Below, one piece after another: positions 24,432-36,644 of a stretch of DNA of 64,000 nt (position 1 is the first letter of the stretch; every line of letters begins with the position of its first letter). A program made the translations under genes and the position numbers. Under the pieces are notes generated by a model. It did not search any database. It saw only the letters and a program-made list of their open reading frames with translations, and was not told the origin of the DNA. This stretch comes from Heterohyrax brucei (Eukaryota; Chordata; Mammalia; Hyracoidea; Procaviidae). The stretch covers positions 155,738,329 through 155,802,328 of the forward strand of contig CM053143.1 in the NCBI GenBank assembly GCA_028571685.1. Reading direction: 5' to 3'.

Positions 24432-24585
24432 TAAATCCCTTGCTACTGAGTCAATTCCAACTCACAGTGACCTCACAGGACAGAGCAAACTTCTCCATAG
24501 GGTTTCCAAAGAGTGGCTGGGAGATTTGAACTGCTGATCTTTTGGTTAGCAGCTGAGCTCTTAAGCACTACACGACCAGGTCTCC
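24432..24585 (-). mobile_element. AfroSINE, minus strand
   Basis: Tail ctactgagtcaattccaact, body ggtttccaaagagtggctg, head acgaccaggtctcc. Confidence 0.82.
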
Positions 24586-24613
24586 ATGAATGACTATACT
24601 CTCTAAGTAAACA

Positions 24614-25174
24614 CAAGGACTGCTAATTAAGTTTGTGCATTCATCCTAGAGAAAGTGCTGCATACTTTATTGCTGAATATCATTACAGTCACCCTCGAAG
24701 TATTCCTCTTGAGAAGCTATGCACCAATGCCAGTGCCTAGTCCACCCTTCAGAGCAATTTAGGGACCCTTTCTGGAATGGCCATTGCACATTGTGGCACG
24801 GTAGAAAGTTCGTGAACTTAACTGCATAGTTGTCTGTGAGGGGGGTTTTAGCCAGTAAGCAAATAACTGTATTAGAACACTCTCCCTACTTACCTGATCT
24901 GGCCCCCGGTAACTTTTTCCTTTACCTAAAGATAAGGAAATATTGAAAAGAAGACATTTTGATGATGTTCAGGACATCAAGGGTAATATGATGACAACTC
25001 CGCTGGACATTCCAGAAAAAGAGTTCCAAAATTGCTTTGGAGGGTAGACTAAGCACTGGAGTTGGTGCATAGCTTCCCAAGGGGCTACTTCAAAGATGAT
25101 CACAGTGACATTCAGCAGTAACATATGTAGCACTTCTTCTAGGATGAATTTGCAAACTTAGTTGGCAGTCCTCT
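24614..25174 (+). mobile_element. Mariner-derived inverted-repeat element, copy 2
   Basis: Same architecture as 14181-14747 but inserted in the opposite orientation: the short arm is on the left and the long arm, with mariner transposase 3' sequence (degraded by stops; ttttgatgatgttcaggaca), is on the right. TA follows the right end (25175-25176). The left boundary is estimated. Confidence 0.8.
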
Positions 25175-25416
25175 TAAATGGTGAAAATTCTAATCCTATG
25201 TAGCTAAAATTGGTTTTGGGAACCAAGTCTAGAAATCACAGCAACGTGTCAAGTCAGCTGCATATAATCTGACCTCCACAACTTCTCTAACCTTGTCTCC
25301 TACCAAAGTCACTGTTCATCAAGGAGACATAGGCACAACCTGACTGTCTCTTTGTCGATGGTACCTGTTCTGGTCGGTTGGAGCCCGACCACATCCTCAC
25401 ACCCATAGCACACTAC

Positions 25417-25604
25417 CCTCAAATTTATTCTGGTTCATACAGACTCTATTGGTCATAGAAGAACTGCCTCAGAGGGTTTCTATGGCTATATATCTTCAAT
25501 GAATCAGACTGCCACAATTTTCACCTGAGGAGAGGCTGGTAGGTTTGAATGGCCAACCTTTTAGTTAGCAGTCAAGCACTTAACTACTGTGCAATCAGGG
25601 TTCC
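25417..25604 (-). mobile_element. AfroSINE, long variant, minus strand
   Basis: Body aggtttgaatggccaacctt, head taactactgtgcaatcaggg; the tail is diverged. Confidence 0.68.
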
Positions 25605-25664
25605 TCCTCTACGAATGGAGATGTTAAATTTTTTGAAAATCATCCTTGTGTCTATCTATTCTCC

Positions 25665-26105
25665 TTTATGCTGATCTTGCTGTTTCTTGAACACCCTGGG
25701 CATACTCTGCCACAGGACATTTGCACATACTGTTTTCTCTGCCGGGCTGCCACATTAGTCCTCTAGACATTTGTTTGGCTTCCTCCCTGACTCTGTTCTT
25801 GTCTCTGTTCAAATATTATCTCACCAGACAGGGCTGCCATGACCACTCATTACTGGACTACAGTAACTCATTCCATTACTCTGTCTCTTTAACTTGCTAC
25901 AGTTTTCTTCACAGTACATAATATTATTTCCACAAACTTTACCAACAAATTTAATCTGAATTGACTTTACTTGTATATCTGTATTATGTTCCCGCCACCA
26001 GAAGGAGTGCCCCATGATGGCAGGAGCTATGTTTATTGAAATTCTATATCCCCAGGGCTTAGACCAGTGCCTGCCATGCCCATAATACATACTGATTGAA
26101 TGACC
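25665..26105 (+). mobile_element. L2 LINE 3' end
   Basis: Has the classic L2 order: cttgaacaccctgggcatac, caggacatttgcacatactg, ctgccatgaccactcatt, and the 3' end ccccagggcttagaccagtg with ctgattgaatgac. An old element shared by mammals. Confidence 0.75.
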
Positions 26106-26514
26106 ACTGCAAATTTCTGCTTAAAAATGAGATCTGACCACAGAGGAAGACGGCATGCATACTACAGTTGCTTATCAATTTACTCCTGATGGTAATTCTT
26201 CAAAAACATTCTAAAAATGTTTATAGTAAGTGTGGCCTCTTATGATGTCAACCTTGACAGACAGTCAGAAATAAACATTCTGGCTTAATGTAAACAAAGA
26301 GCAATATAAATGTTTCCTAACTGTGTCATCATGTCACACATCTCTGCCTCCACCACTGAGTAGGCAATAACGGTACCACTAGCTGATGAGTTTTTTTTTG
26401 TTTGTTTTTTTAATGACTGCCAGCTGGTGGAGCCAGGCTTGATGACTCTTCATGACATGCTGCATTGTCAAGCCATCTCCTACGCGAGGAGATAATGGAG
26501 CTAATAATAATAAT

Positions 26515-26965
26515 AGTCAGAATTGCAGCTACTGTATAGCGACAGCTCATAACGTGCCAGGCATTGTGGTGAGCATTTCATAAGCTTTAGCTCACTAAAG
26601 CCTCATAAACAGTCTATCATTATTTCAATTTGAGAAATAAGAAAAGCTGTTGTTGTCATCAGGTGCCACTGAGTTGGTTCTGACTCACAGAGACCCTATG
26701 TAAAACAGAAGGAAACACTGCCTGGTCTTGCGCTGTGCCCACAATCACTTCTATGCTTAAGTCCATTGCTGCAGCCACTGTGTCAAGCCATCCTAGTGAA
26801 GGTTTTCCTCAGTTTTGTTGACCCTCCACTCTACCAAGGAAACCTAGGCTTAGAGACACTGTGGCTAATAAGGCCACAGAGTCAGAAGATGGCACTGGGG
26901 CGGGGGCCAGCTCTCAAACCCAGGTGTGTCCAACTCTGGAGTCTGGGCTTTTATACCTCTATTAT
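26515..26965 (+). repeat. MIR split by an RTE tail
   Basis: Left half (26515-26647: gccaggcattgtggtgagc, agcctcataaacagtc) and right half (26839-26965: ggcttagagacactgtgg, aaacccaggtgtgtccaac) join as one MIR once the RTE fragment between them is removed. Confidence 0.7.
26648..26838 (-). mobile_element. RTE 3' tail inserted in the MIR
   Basis: Starts ttgttgtcatcaggtgccac, the RTE terminal sequence on the minus strand, and stops near ccactctaccaagg. A short 5'-truncated insertion. Confidence 0.8.
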
Positions 26966-26967
26966 TC

Positions 26968-27163
26968 ACTACCCATGCCTGTCAAGTCAGTCCCAACTCA
27001 CAGCAACCCTGTGAAGACAAAGCAGAACAGCCCCGTGTGATTTCCACCACTGTAATCTTTATGGAAGTAGCCTGCCACACCTTTCTCCTGTAGAGAGGCT
27101 GGGGGTTCAAGACATTTTGGTTACAGCTAAGCACTTAAGCACAGCACTACCGAGGCTCCTTCT
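26968..27163 (-). mobile_element. AfroSINE, long variant, minus strand
   Basis: Tail gtcaagtcagtcccaactca, internal tttatggaagtagcctgcc, head cagcactaccgaggctcc. Confidence 0.75.
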
Positions 27164-27559
27164 CATTTACTAGTGCTGGTATGCATGCTGTGTTGTATGT
27201 GCACACACAGTGATTTCCATCCCACAATTCAGGAATGAGATACACAACCCCATCTATCTAGGAGCATTCACATTACAGTGCCTTCTCCTGAGTTTCTCTT
27301 GTCATTATGTGTGCATATAATATAATGTGCTTCTTCAGACATCAGGAGGTAGTAGAGACTGAAACATCTTGGTTTCTACTTCTGATCTGGACAATAGCTC
27401 TAAGACCCCGGATACGGGCGCTTTCTACAGACCACTCGAAAGTTGTCCACCATACCTAACATCCAGTAATTTTTATCACTCTGAAATTCTTAGATGTAGG
27501 CCTAAAGAAATGGCCCTTTAGGCTTATTTTATCCACTATCTATGCCCATGGAAACAGCA

Positions 27560-28097
27560 GACAAGAAAACAACTGATGTATTGCATTGGGCAAATCTACT
27601 GCAAAAGGCCTCTTAAATGTCAAAAAGCAAAGATGTCACTTTGCAGTCTGACCCAAGACACTGTTCTCAGTCACCTCAGAGGCATATGAAAGCTGGACAA
27701 TGAATAAGGAAAATCAAAGACAAGTTGACATCTTTGAATTATAGTGCTGGTGATGAATACTGAATATATCATGGACTGGCCGAAAACCCAATAAGTCTGT
27801 CTGGGATCAGGTACAGTCAGAACGCTCTTCAGAAGTGAAGATTGTGAGGCTTTGTCCCACATACTTTGGACACATTATCAGGAGAGACCAATCCCTTCAG
27901 AAGGACATCACACTTGGTAGAGGATCAGAGATAAAAAAGGAAGAACCTCAAGGAAACAGACTGACAGTGGCTGCAGCAATGGGGTCCAGCACAGCGACAG
28001 TCATGGGGATGGCACGGGACCAGGCAGTGTCTTGTTCTGTTCTGCACAGGGTCACTACGAGTTGCAATCAACCTGACAGCATCGAACCACACCAACA
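27560..28097 (+). mobile_element. RTE 3' end, plus strand
   Basis: From gcattgggcaaatctactgc through ggacacattatcaggagaga to the tail (gttgcaatcaacctgacagc). The 5' part is truncated and the frame is broken. Confidence 0.85.
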
Positions 28098-28170
28098 TCT
28101 TACTTGTACTCTCTGGTTTTAATTATGAATATTTGGGAAGTAGCTCATAAATCCTAATGATGTTCGCCAC

Positions 28171-28694
28171 TGTCTTAGGCTGGGTTTTCTAGAGAAACAA
28201 AAACCAGTAACACGTGTATGTACAAGGAAAGACACACACACACACACACACACACACAAAACAGCTCATGCAATTGCAGAAGCTGAACATCCCAAGTCCT
28301 GGCACAAGCCTCACGTGGCCACAGGAGCTGGTGAACCCAAGGTCAGCAGGTCAGAGACCAGAATTCTAGGTCACCGGTTGTGTAGGTCAGTGGATCCCAA
28401 GCAGGTGGCGAGACGGAGCTGCAGAGGCTGGCGAACCCAGCATCGGCAGGTCAGGGAGCAGGACTCCAAGCATCGGCTGTAAGGTTTGATGAATCAAACG
28501 GCTGCTAGTTCAAGTCCAGGACCCAGATGCCAGAGAGAGCGGGAGCTGCTGGCTATGTGAGCAGACCGGCAGTAGGTGGTAGGAGGTGGACAGAAGAGAG
28601 CTGAGGGGCGGGAAGCCACCAGAGGCCCCGCCCTGCCACTTAATACAGCAGCCAAACCTGGAGTAGCCAAGTTGGCATAATCCTGACCACCACA
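28171..28694 (-). mobile_element. ERVL-type solo LTR (MLT2-like)
   Basis: Begins (plus) tgtcttaggctgggttttct and ends gaccaccaca. Flanks gccac and cccac (28166-28170, 28695-28699) agree at 4 of 5 bases, a likely target-site duplication. Carries an (AC)n run at 28231-28258. Confidence 0.75.
28231..28258. repeat. (AC)n microsatellite
   Basis: About 14 uninterrupted AC units inside the LTR. Confidence 0.95.
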
Positions 28695-28699
28695 CCCAC

Positions 28700-29560
28700 T
28701 AACTCTACTATATTCCATGCATTCATGTAACCAACAGGGTACATCCACGTAGTATACTGCAGTTTCAAAAGTGCATTTCAAACCATTATCACGACAACCT
28801 GTTGAAGCAGGGTGAAGAGGCACTACAATCAATAACTTTTACATAACAGAGTAAGACACATTCACAAATTAGGGAAAAGAGCTAGACCCCACCCTTCTTC
28901 TCCTACTACTGCAGGGTAGTTACAAAGAAATGATAGCAGGTAATATTGGAGTTGGAAGAGGCCCTATGAATCCAACTTTCTAACTATCATATGCTATACA
29001 GATGAAGAAAAAGTGCACTATGGAGCACCCATGTCCAAGGTATCAGAGGTAGTGTCCATATCAGAAGCAGAAGCCAAGATTTTTCAATCCTTACTACCTC
29101 GTGATGTCTGAAGAACATACACATTATACTATACGCACACATGATGTTAGAAACTAAGGAGAAAGCGCCCTAAGGTAAATACTCAAATCTCTCCAGCTTC
29201 TAAACAACCATACAGGAGCCTGACTGCACACGATCTAAACAGAATACAGAATGAAACTTTCCATAAAAATAATGTTACCAAAGGTGGCTAGGTTCCAAAC
29301 TGTTGCCCAAAGTTATCATGCTGGACTATAATTCTACCAGTACTTGGTTTCTTTTTGTTTGGGGAAGAAATGCATGGGAGTTCAGCACTTCACTGCTGTC
29401 TTCTAGTCTACAGAAGAAATCTCATCTAGTCCCTCAATCCCTGCAGGGATTGAGGGCATCCTGGAGGGTAGGAGGACATCCTTCTCCTTCCAGTCTCTCC
29501 ATACTCCCTTTCCAGTGGAGAGAGCGCCACTGGAAAATGAGGGTGCTCTGCCTATGGGAT
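28700..29560. other. No recognised feature, possible ancient relic
   Basis: Around 28940-29090 the phrase 'ggagttggaagaggccctatg' recalls an old MIR-like or L3 element, but not firmly. The rest is unassigned. Confidence 0.35.
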
Positions 29561-29771
29561 GGAGTCCCTGGGTGCTACAAACCATTTGTAAATGTAGTAA
29601 TCAGCTGCCAATTAAAAGTGGGAGGTTGGAATCTGCCCACAGATACCTCAGAAGAAATTTCTGGCAATCTACTTCTGAAAAATCAGTGACTGAAAATCTT
29701 CTGAAGTGCTATTCTATTCAGAAATACAGGGGGTCTTTATGAGTCAGAATCGTCTCAATGACAATGGTTAG
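29561..29771 (+). mobile_element. AfroSINE, long variant, plus strand
   Basis: Head ggagtccctgggtgctac, internal ctcagaagaaatttctggc and aaaatcagtgactgaaaatc, tail gagtcagaatcgtctcaatg. Confidence 0.8.
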
Positions 29772-30204
29772 TGGTCATATCTATGGAAGACTGCTGTTTG
29801 GGCCTCTGGTTACTGGGGACAGTGACTCTATGTGGTGACTCTACAACTAGTTTTGTGAAATTCTAGCTTTCTTCTCAGCAAGGAGCCATCATCCTGAGGT
29901 AAACAAACCCTACAGGGGATGAAGAGTATGGGTAGAATGACAGTGGATTAACTCTACTGGTGTTAGGTGTGGGACACAATAGCGACAGGGACCTAAGGGA
30001 TCAGATTTATAAGCTACGGTTGGCCCTGGAGGTAGTGCAGCCTGAGGGAATGCCTGGGAAAGTCAGCTCAGGAGGACTGGGACCCCTTCAGGCTGTTTCC
30101 TCCTCCTCTTCACTCCTCTTTCTCTTAAGCTTTTTAAATTTGACAAGTATTTCCAGAGCACCTACTTTGTGTAGTTATTTAAATACTGGCTTAAACAGCA
30201 GTTA

Positions 30205-31292
30205 AAAACAACATGGAACAAGGGTGTCACTGCTGATATCAGAGAGATCCTGGCTAAAAGCAGGTTGGTGTGGATCATAACAAATTATGGATCACATTGC
30301 AAACAGTGGGAATTCCAGAGCACCTAATTGTGCTCATGAGGAATGTTATATAGACTGAAAACAGCAAGGGTGCATACAATGTGTTTTAAAGTCAGGAAAG
30401 GTATGTATCAGTGTTGTACTGTTTCACTATACCTACTCAATCTGTATGTTGAGCATATAACCTGGAAAGCTGGACTATACGAAGAGAAATTGGTCATTAG
30501 GATTAGATGAAGATTCATTAACCACCTGTATTACGGAGATGACACAACCTTGCTTGCTGACAGTGAAAAAGATGAGCTATTACTGATAAGGACAAAGACT
30601 AATTTTCAGTATGGATTACACCTCAATGAAAAGAAAACAAAAACTCTTGCAACTGCACCAAGAAGCAACATGATGACAAATGGAGCAAAGGCTGGAGTCG
30701 TCAAGGATTTCATTTTACTTGGGTCTACGATGAACACTCGTGACAACAGCAGTCAAGAAATCCAGTGACAGGTTGCATCGGGCAAATCTGTTGCAACACT
30801 CCTCTCTGAAGTGTTAAAAACCAAAGAGGTTACTTTGAGGACTAAGGAGAGCCTGACCTAAGACACAATGTTTTCAGTTCCTCACATGCCTGTGACAGCT
30901 GGACAACAAATAAAGAAGACCAAAGAAGAATTGATAGTTTTGAATTATGGCATTGGCAAAGAACAACGACTGCACCGTGGACGCCCAATGGCATGAACAA
31001 AAGTGCCTTGGAAGAAGTACAACCACAATGCTCCTCAGAAACAAGAATGGTGAGATTTAGTCTCATGTAGTTTGATCATGTTACCAGGAGGGGTCAGTCC
31101 CTGGAGAGGACATCATGCTTCGTACAGGGTCAGCAAAAAAGAGGCAGATCCTCAACGAGATGGACAGTGGCAGCAAAAACGGGTTCAAGCAAAACGAGTG
31201 TGAGAACGGTACAGGACCCGGCAGCGTCACTTTCTGTTGCACACAGAGTCACTAAGAGTTGACACTGAGTCAGTGGCATCTAAAGACAACAA
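30205..31292 (+). mobile_element. RTE LINE with reverse-transcriptase remnant
   Basis: Contains the reverse-transcriptase active-site region: cacctgtattacggagatga reads YYGDDTTLLADSEKDE, i.e. the Y-x-DD motif with Gly where RTE usually has Ala. Continues through the thumb and C-terminus (30550-30768 open for 72 codons) to the tail near 31290. Stops and frameshifts make it non-functional. Confidence 0.85.
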
Positions 31293-31330
31293 CACTCTTA
31301 TCTGGATGAACAGAAAAGTGCTTTGCTTCT

Positions 31331-31445
31331 GTGTGCTGTTGCTGGTAGTTGCCTTCCAGTCAGTTCTGATTCATGGTGAAACACTGCTGGTCCCGCCCCG
31401 CTTCATGACCTATGCTTGCGGTCCATCCGTAGGCTTCCAGGTAGG
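31331..31445 (-). mobile_element. RTE 3' tail fragment, minus strand
   Basis: Starts ttgccttccagtcagttctg and continues into the RTE region with aacactgctggtcccgcccc. Very short. Confidence 0.55.
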
Positions 31446-31494
31446 GGTCATTTGTATAATTCCACCAGAGTTAAGCTGATCGTCACAACTCTGA

Positions 31495-31620
31495 AAGGTA
31501 CACAAGCCAGGGACTACTTTGAGACTCAGAGTTCCAGAGTTTGCCCCAAGTCACACAGCAGGTGAACATTTGGTAGTGCTGAACTGATGCTTCTGGTATT
31601 CTGATTCTTAGATGCTCTGG
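31495..31620 (+). repeat. MIR relic
   Basis: 'ttgccccaagtcacacagca' followed by 'gaactgatgcttctggtatt' matches the 3' part of a MIR. Confidence 0.55.
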
Positions 31621-32054
31621 CAGCAAATGAAACTCAAATCACTGAAACCTGCACTGCCAGTCCCCTCAACATGGCTAGAGCTGGCAGAGAGGAAACTTAC
31701 ACACTGACCTGGAATCAGGAAAGCGTTAAAAGCAGAATCGTGTATTTACACACCTATGAAGCTGCCCACAGAACACGGAGCTGCCTTGACTCTATTTGTG
31801 ATATCAACAAAAGCAAAAATCCTTTGTTCCTTTTGACCTAGTAGAGATAGATTCTAATTTTCCAAAGGGATGGAGAGTAAGGCAAAACAAAAGGTAATGA
31901 TTAAACTATGAAAATAAAAGCCAGTGAATGTGTTTCAAGTTAAATTTCCCTTTCTTCAGAGAATCATACCAGGTAATGGTAAGACGGCAAGTGCACTGCC
32001 CTACTTTGTTCAACTGACTCCCAGGGCCCTGCTTTCCCTGCCCCTAGAGGGGTA

Positions 32055-32213
32055 AATCAAATCAAACCAAGTGCCACTGAGTTGATTCCAATGTATAACA
32101 ACCCTACTGGACAGAGCAGAACTGCTCCAATGAGCTTCCCAGGAGTACCTGGCAGATTTGGACCTTGTTGTTAGCAGCTGTAGCAGTTAACTACTATGCC
32201 ACCAAGGTTTCCC
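32055..32213 (-). mobile_element. AfroSINE, minus strand
   Basis: Tail gtgccactgagttgattcca, body cagatttggacc, head actatgccaccaaggtttcc. It abuts the next SINE directly. Confidence 0.83.
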
Positions 32214-32370
32214 TAAAAAACCTGTTGCCATCAATTCAAACTCATAGTGACTCTATCGAACAGAGTAGAGCTGCCCTAGAGAGTTTCCAAGGAGCACCTG
32301 GTAGAGTCAAACCACCAACCTTTTGGATAGCAGCCACAGCACATAACCACTACACTAACAGGGTTTCCCT
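32214..32370 (-). mobile_element. AfroSINE, minus strand, adjacent pair member
   Basis: Tail ctgttgccatcaattcaaac, body agtttccaaggagcacctgg, head actacactaacagggtttcc. It begins in the head end of its neighbour, so one inserted at the A-rich or terminal sequence of the other. Confidence 0.83.
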
Positions 32371-33015
32371 AGGAACACCAAACCTAAAAACAAAAACAAA
32401 GTGTTTCCTTCAAAACTCCTGAATGCTACAGCCTTCTCTCTCATTCCACTCTACTTTCTGATTTCCAAGGCAGAATCCATAAACAAATAAATAAACAACC
32501 CTTTCTGGATTCAAGTCATCTACCTTTCCCTGGACCATGCTCTGACTCAATTGATTCTTCTCCTTTCTCTTCATGTCCATTTCTCTGCCCTCCACCACCA
32601 CAAAAATCAAGATCTATGTAGACATCTATATTACTTTCTCAACATAATTAGTTCTTATAATAACCATCATAAGCACATATGAGAATTATTAGCTTACAAA
32701 AAGTGCTGGGTTATCTTACCCTAGAAACCACTCAGCAGTGACCACATTTGTCTTGGAATGAAGTAGTTTTTCAATCACACACAAGTGGTTGATTGTTTTT
32801 CATCAAGAGTGATCCTTCCCACATAAAGGCTGGTACCACATGCTCTCAGGGTATTTGTGGCAAGAACATCACGGTCTGAACAATTAATGAGGTTATAAAA
32901 ATGAAATGTCAATGTTTTATGTAGATTTAAAGCAGCATTGAAGGGATTCTACACGTGTGGAAGACACGATGACTTCTAGTACAAAATCTAAGCACATTCT
33001 ATATTAAACGGTAAA

Positions 33016-33216
33016 GAGCCCTAGTCTGGTGGTGCAGTGGTTAAAGCACTGAGCTGCTAACTGAAAGGTTAGTGGTTCAAATTTACCAGTCACTCAGTGG
33101 AAGAAAGATGTGACAGTCTCTGCTTCTGTCAAGATTAGTAACCTTGAAACCCCCCTGGAGCAGTTCTATTTTGTCCTGCCCCTAGAAGGCAGAATTGAGT
33201 TGATGACATTGGGTAT
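33016..33216 (+). mobile_element. AfroSINE, long variant, plus strand
   Basis: Head ctggtggtgcagtggttaaa, internal gaaagatgtgacagtctctg, tail tgagttgatgacattggg. Confidence 0.83.
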
Positions 33217-33369
33217 TAAAGAGTAGAAGTGCTAACATTCTAGTCTCTCTGAATATCATTTTACTGAAAAATCTGCTAGTTACCTATGGTTTCAAAAGAG
33301 TGCTCTTTGTGTGTGTGTGCTAGATAATTTATTTGAAAGTGCATTCTGAGCAATTTATGCTCTATCATT

Positions 33370-34030
33370 TATTGCTGCTGTTGTCAGCAGCTACAGAGCC
33401 GGCTTTGACTCATGTGTAACACACAGCTGCCTGGTCCTGCCCCAGCTCCACAGTCATTGACTGGTTTGCGCTCGCTGTTGCGGCTACGTGTGAATCCACC
33501 TCCCTGGGAGTTTTGCTTGCTTTCACCAATCTCCCACTCTGTCAAACATGACATCCCTCTGACAACTGGCCCTTCCTGATGACACGTTCAAAACCAACAA
33601 GATGAACCCTCTCCATCCTTGCTTCCAAGATATATTCTGGTTGCACTTCCTCTAAGACTGATTTGTTTGTTGCTGTTGTTGGTGTTAGAGGCCACTGAGT
33701 AAGTTCTGCCCTGCAGCACCCTATGTACCAGTTCTGTGCCATCCCGACAATTGCTGTCATGTTTGAGCCCATTCTTGTAGCCACTGTGCCAATCCACTGT
33801 TGTCATGGCAGTCTGTGTTTCCATATTCACCAACACCGCAGTTTAATGCATCCTTTCTTCCATCACTTTCCTTATCCAGCTTTTGAGTACACAAGAGGCA
33901 ACTGAAAAGACCATACACTTCAGTCATAAAAATGACACCTTTGCTTTTTAGCATGGTAAAGAGATTTTTGCAGATTTTCCCAACAATGCATTACATCATT
34001 TTATTTCTTGAATGCTGCTTTAATGAACCT
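33370..34030 (-). mobile_element. RTE 3' end carrying a second RTE tail
   Basis: RTE on the minus strand from 33385; at about 33665-33835 a second terminal RTE segment (starting tgttgctgttgttggtgtta) interrupts, then the older copy resumes (ccttatccagcttttgag) to about 34030. Confidence 0.75.
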
Positions 34031-34475
34031 ATTATTTATAGATGAAACTTATTAACTTACTGCTTTATAGTGTGGACTAAATTCATGTTATATGAATAGG
34101 TAACATTTAAAAATGTGGTGTTTTATTTGGCCTCCTCTTAATGAAATCATGTATGATTATATAGTATTATAACTGAAGAATAATGACCCATGTCATGCCA
34201 TGATTTGCAAAAAAGAAGTTATTCAGGTTCCTTTTATTTCCTTATAGCATTTATGCTCCTTTCATTCTCATTCCTTTGTAACCCATATAAATCTTCTTTT
34301 CCTTATCTCCTAGGGCTTTTGGAAAATGCTGGCCAGACATTTTTCAGTCTTCATGAGTTTTTAGGTCTTGTTTCATCTGCTTACATAGAGTATTCCATTC
34401 ATTTCTGACAAATCTATGAATTAGTTACTATTATCTCCAATTTTTAGAAATAAAACTGAGGGGATTAATATCTGC

Positions 34476-34930
34476 TGTCATGGATTGAATTGTGTCCCCC
34501 CAAAAATGTATGTGTTGACTTGACTTGGCTAGGTGTCCCAAAATGGTGTCATTCTTCCCATGTGTTGTTTATCCTACTCCAAAATACTGATGATGGAGAA
34601 TGGGCTGCAACTGCGTTAGTGAGGCAGGACTCAAGCTACAAGTTTGTGGAATATAAGGAAGAGAAATGAGCAGAGGAACTCGGGAATTTCATACCACCAA
34701 GAAGTAGCACTGAGAGGAGAGCACATCCTTTGAACCCGGGGTTCCTGTGCCATGATGCTCTCACTGGATTTGGACTTAGCCTACCGGACCATGATAACGT
34801 CTCTTACTGAATGGACTTACAATTTATAAATGGATTTGTGGCTTACCGGACTGTGACAAATAAAGTTTCTCTTCATAAAGCCTTCCACTCATGGTATTTT
34901 CTGTTAGAGCAGTACCAGGTGACTAAGACA
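34476..34930 (+). mobile_element. Solo LTR (MaLR/ERVL-like), plus strand
   Basis: Starts TGTCATGGATTGAATTGTG and ends GACTAAGACA, the canonical TG...CA. A candidate polyadenylation signal (caaataaag) lies at about 34857. It directly precedes an RTE copy. Confidence 0.82.
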
Positions 34931-34934
34931 GTAT

Positions 34935-36530
34935 CTTTGTTGTTTTTCTTAGTACCAGTGAGTCAGCTCTCACTCACAGTTGACCAAGTGAAAATACCAT
35001 GCCTTGGGTCAGGCTTACCTTAGTTCTCAAAGTAACATCTTTGTTTCCAATGCTTTAGAGATGTCTTTTGCAGCAGATTTGGACAATGCAATATATCATT
35101 TGCTTTTCTGACTGCTGCTTCTGTGGCCACTGATTTTGGATCTAAGTAAAATAAAATCCTTGGTAACATCAGTATTTTCTTCATTCATCACCAGGTTGCT
35201 TATTAGCCCAGTTAGGAGGATTTCTGCTTTATGTCGAGGTGTAGGCCATTATTAAAGGCTGGAGTCCTTAATCTTGATCAGTAAGTACTTCAGGTCTTCT
35301 TCATTTTCAGTAAGCAAGGCTGTGTCGCCTGCTTATTACAAGTTGTTAACAAGTCTTGTACCAGTTCTGATGTTGTCTTGTTCATCGAGTCTAGCTTCTC
35401 AAATCAGCTGCTGAGAATACAGACTGAGTATGAGGAAATCATACAATCCAATGCACATCTGAGACTAAGCCCCCATAGCGCTGTATTAAAAATCCTGTTT
35501 CTTTTGCTGGACTTCTTCCCCCACAACTTTGCACTTGAATCCTGATTTTTCTTGGAGGTTATAAGTAAACCCCATTGCACTCGCGTAGTATGATTAAGAA
35601 TGCTGCTGATTAACTTGTACGAACTGTCTACTTGTAAACTCCTTTTAAAGTAACCTGCCTGCCCACTCTTGGGAAGCAGTCTTGGTAGCGGTAGCTCCGC
35701 CAGACTCCTCTTCCTTGTACACTGCAATGAAGGAGCCTTTCCCATTCTCTCACCTTGGTCTCTCGTTTATTGGCCAATACAAGTCACATTGTGCTAGACC
35801 CCAGGACTTCCTTTGGTAATGTGTCTTTCCCAACTTTAAACCACACTTTAGTATCCCACTGTTCTGCCTCCTGATCTTCACATGGGTTCCTCATGAGCAT
35901 ACTTAAATGTTCTGGACTTCCCATTTCTCAGCAACATCATCCACACTTTGTGATGCTCCGCATAGTCAAATGCCTTTGTATACTCAGTGAAACACAAGTA
36001 AACATCTTTCTGGTATTCTTGGCTTTCAGCCAGGGTCCATCTGACACTGGCAGAAATATCCCTTGTTCCATGCCCTCTTCTGAATCCTATACTTGAGTTT
36101 CCAACAGTGTCCTGTCCGTATACTGCTGCTTCTGCTTTTGAATGATCTTCAGCAAAAGTTTACTTGCAGGTGATATTAATGATGTTGTTTAGTAATTTCT
36201 GCATTCTTCTGGACAACCTATTTTTGTATGAGCACAGAAATCTCACCTCTTCTAGTCAGATGGCCAGGTAGCTGTCTTCCAAATTCCTGGCCCAGGTAAG
36301 TGAGCACCTCTAGTGCTGCACCCATTTGCTCAAACATCTCAGTCGGTATCTGTCGCTTCCCGCAGTTTTGTTTCTGACCGACGCCTTCACTGCATCCTGC
36401 ACTTCTTCCTTTAGTACCATCAGTTCTCGGACATGTATCACCTCCTAAAATGGATGAATTCTTTTTGCTACTGTGACACTATGTATTCCTACCATCTTCT
36501 TTTGATGCTTCCGAGGCTTACAGAAGATCT
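34935..36530 (-). mobile_element. Longest RTE copy, minus strand, with an insert
   Basis: RTE reverse-transcriptase sequence on the minus strand from about 34935 to 35460 and again from about 35825 to 36530. It includes the fingers-palm region seen as gttcctcatgagcatactta and tcagccagggtccatctgac. Many disruptions. Confidence 0.82.
35460..35825. mobile_element. Unclassified insert inside RTE
   Basis: About 365 bases that interrupt the RTE reading order. On the minus strand it includes a run with few stops (about 113 codons) and a TGTGGGGGAAGAAG segment that could be an LTR start, but no family is recognised. Confidence 0.5.
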
Positions 36531-36644
36531 TAAAAGTGGCAAAAGGGAGACTTAAATCCAGATGTAGTCCTCAAAGTCTGTATTCCTAACCAGTACACAT
36601 TATGCATTTGTATGCATGTTTTACTTTGTTTATTTTGTTGATCT

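Noticed and set aside
30550-30768. An active reverse transcriptase gene
   Set aside because: Only 72 codons are open around the Y-x-DD motif; the rest of the RTE frame is broken.
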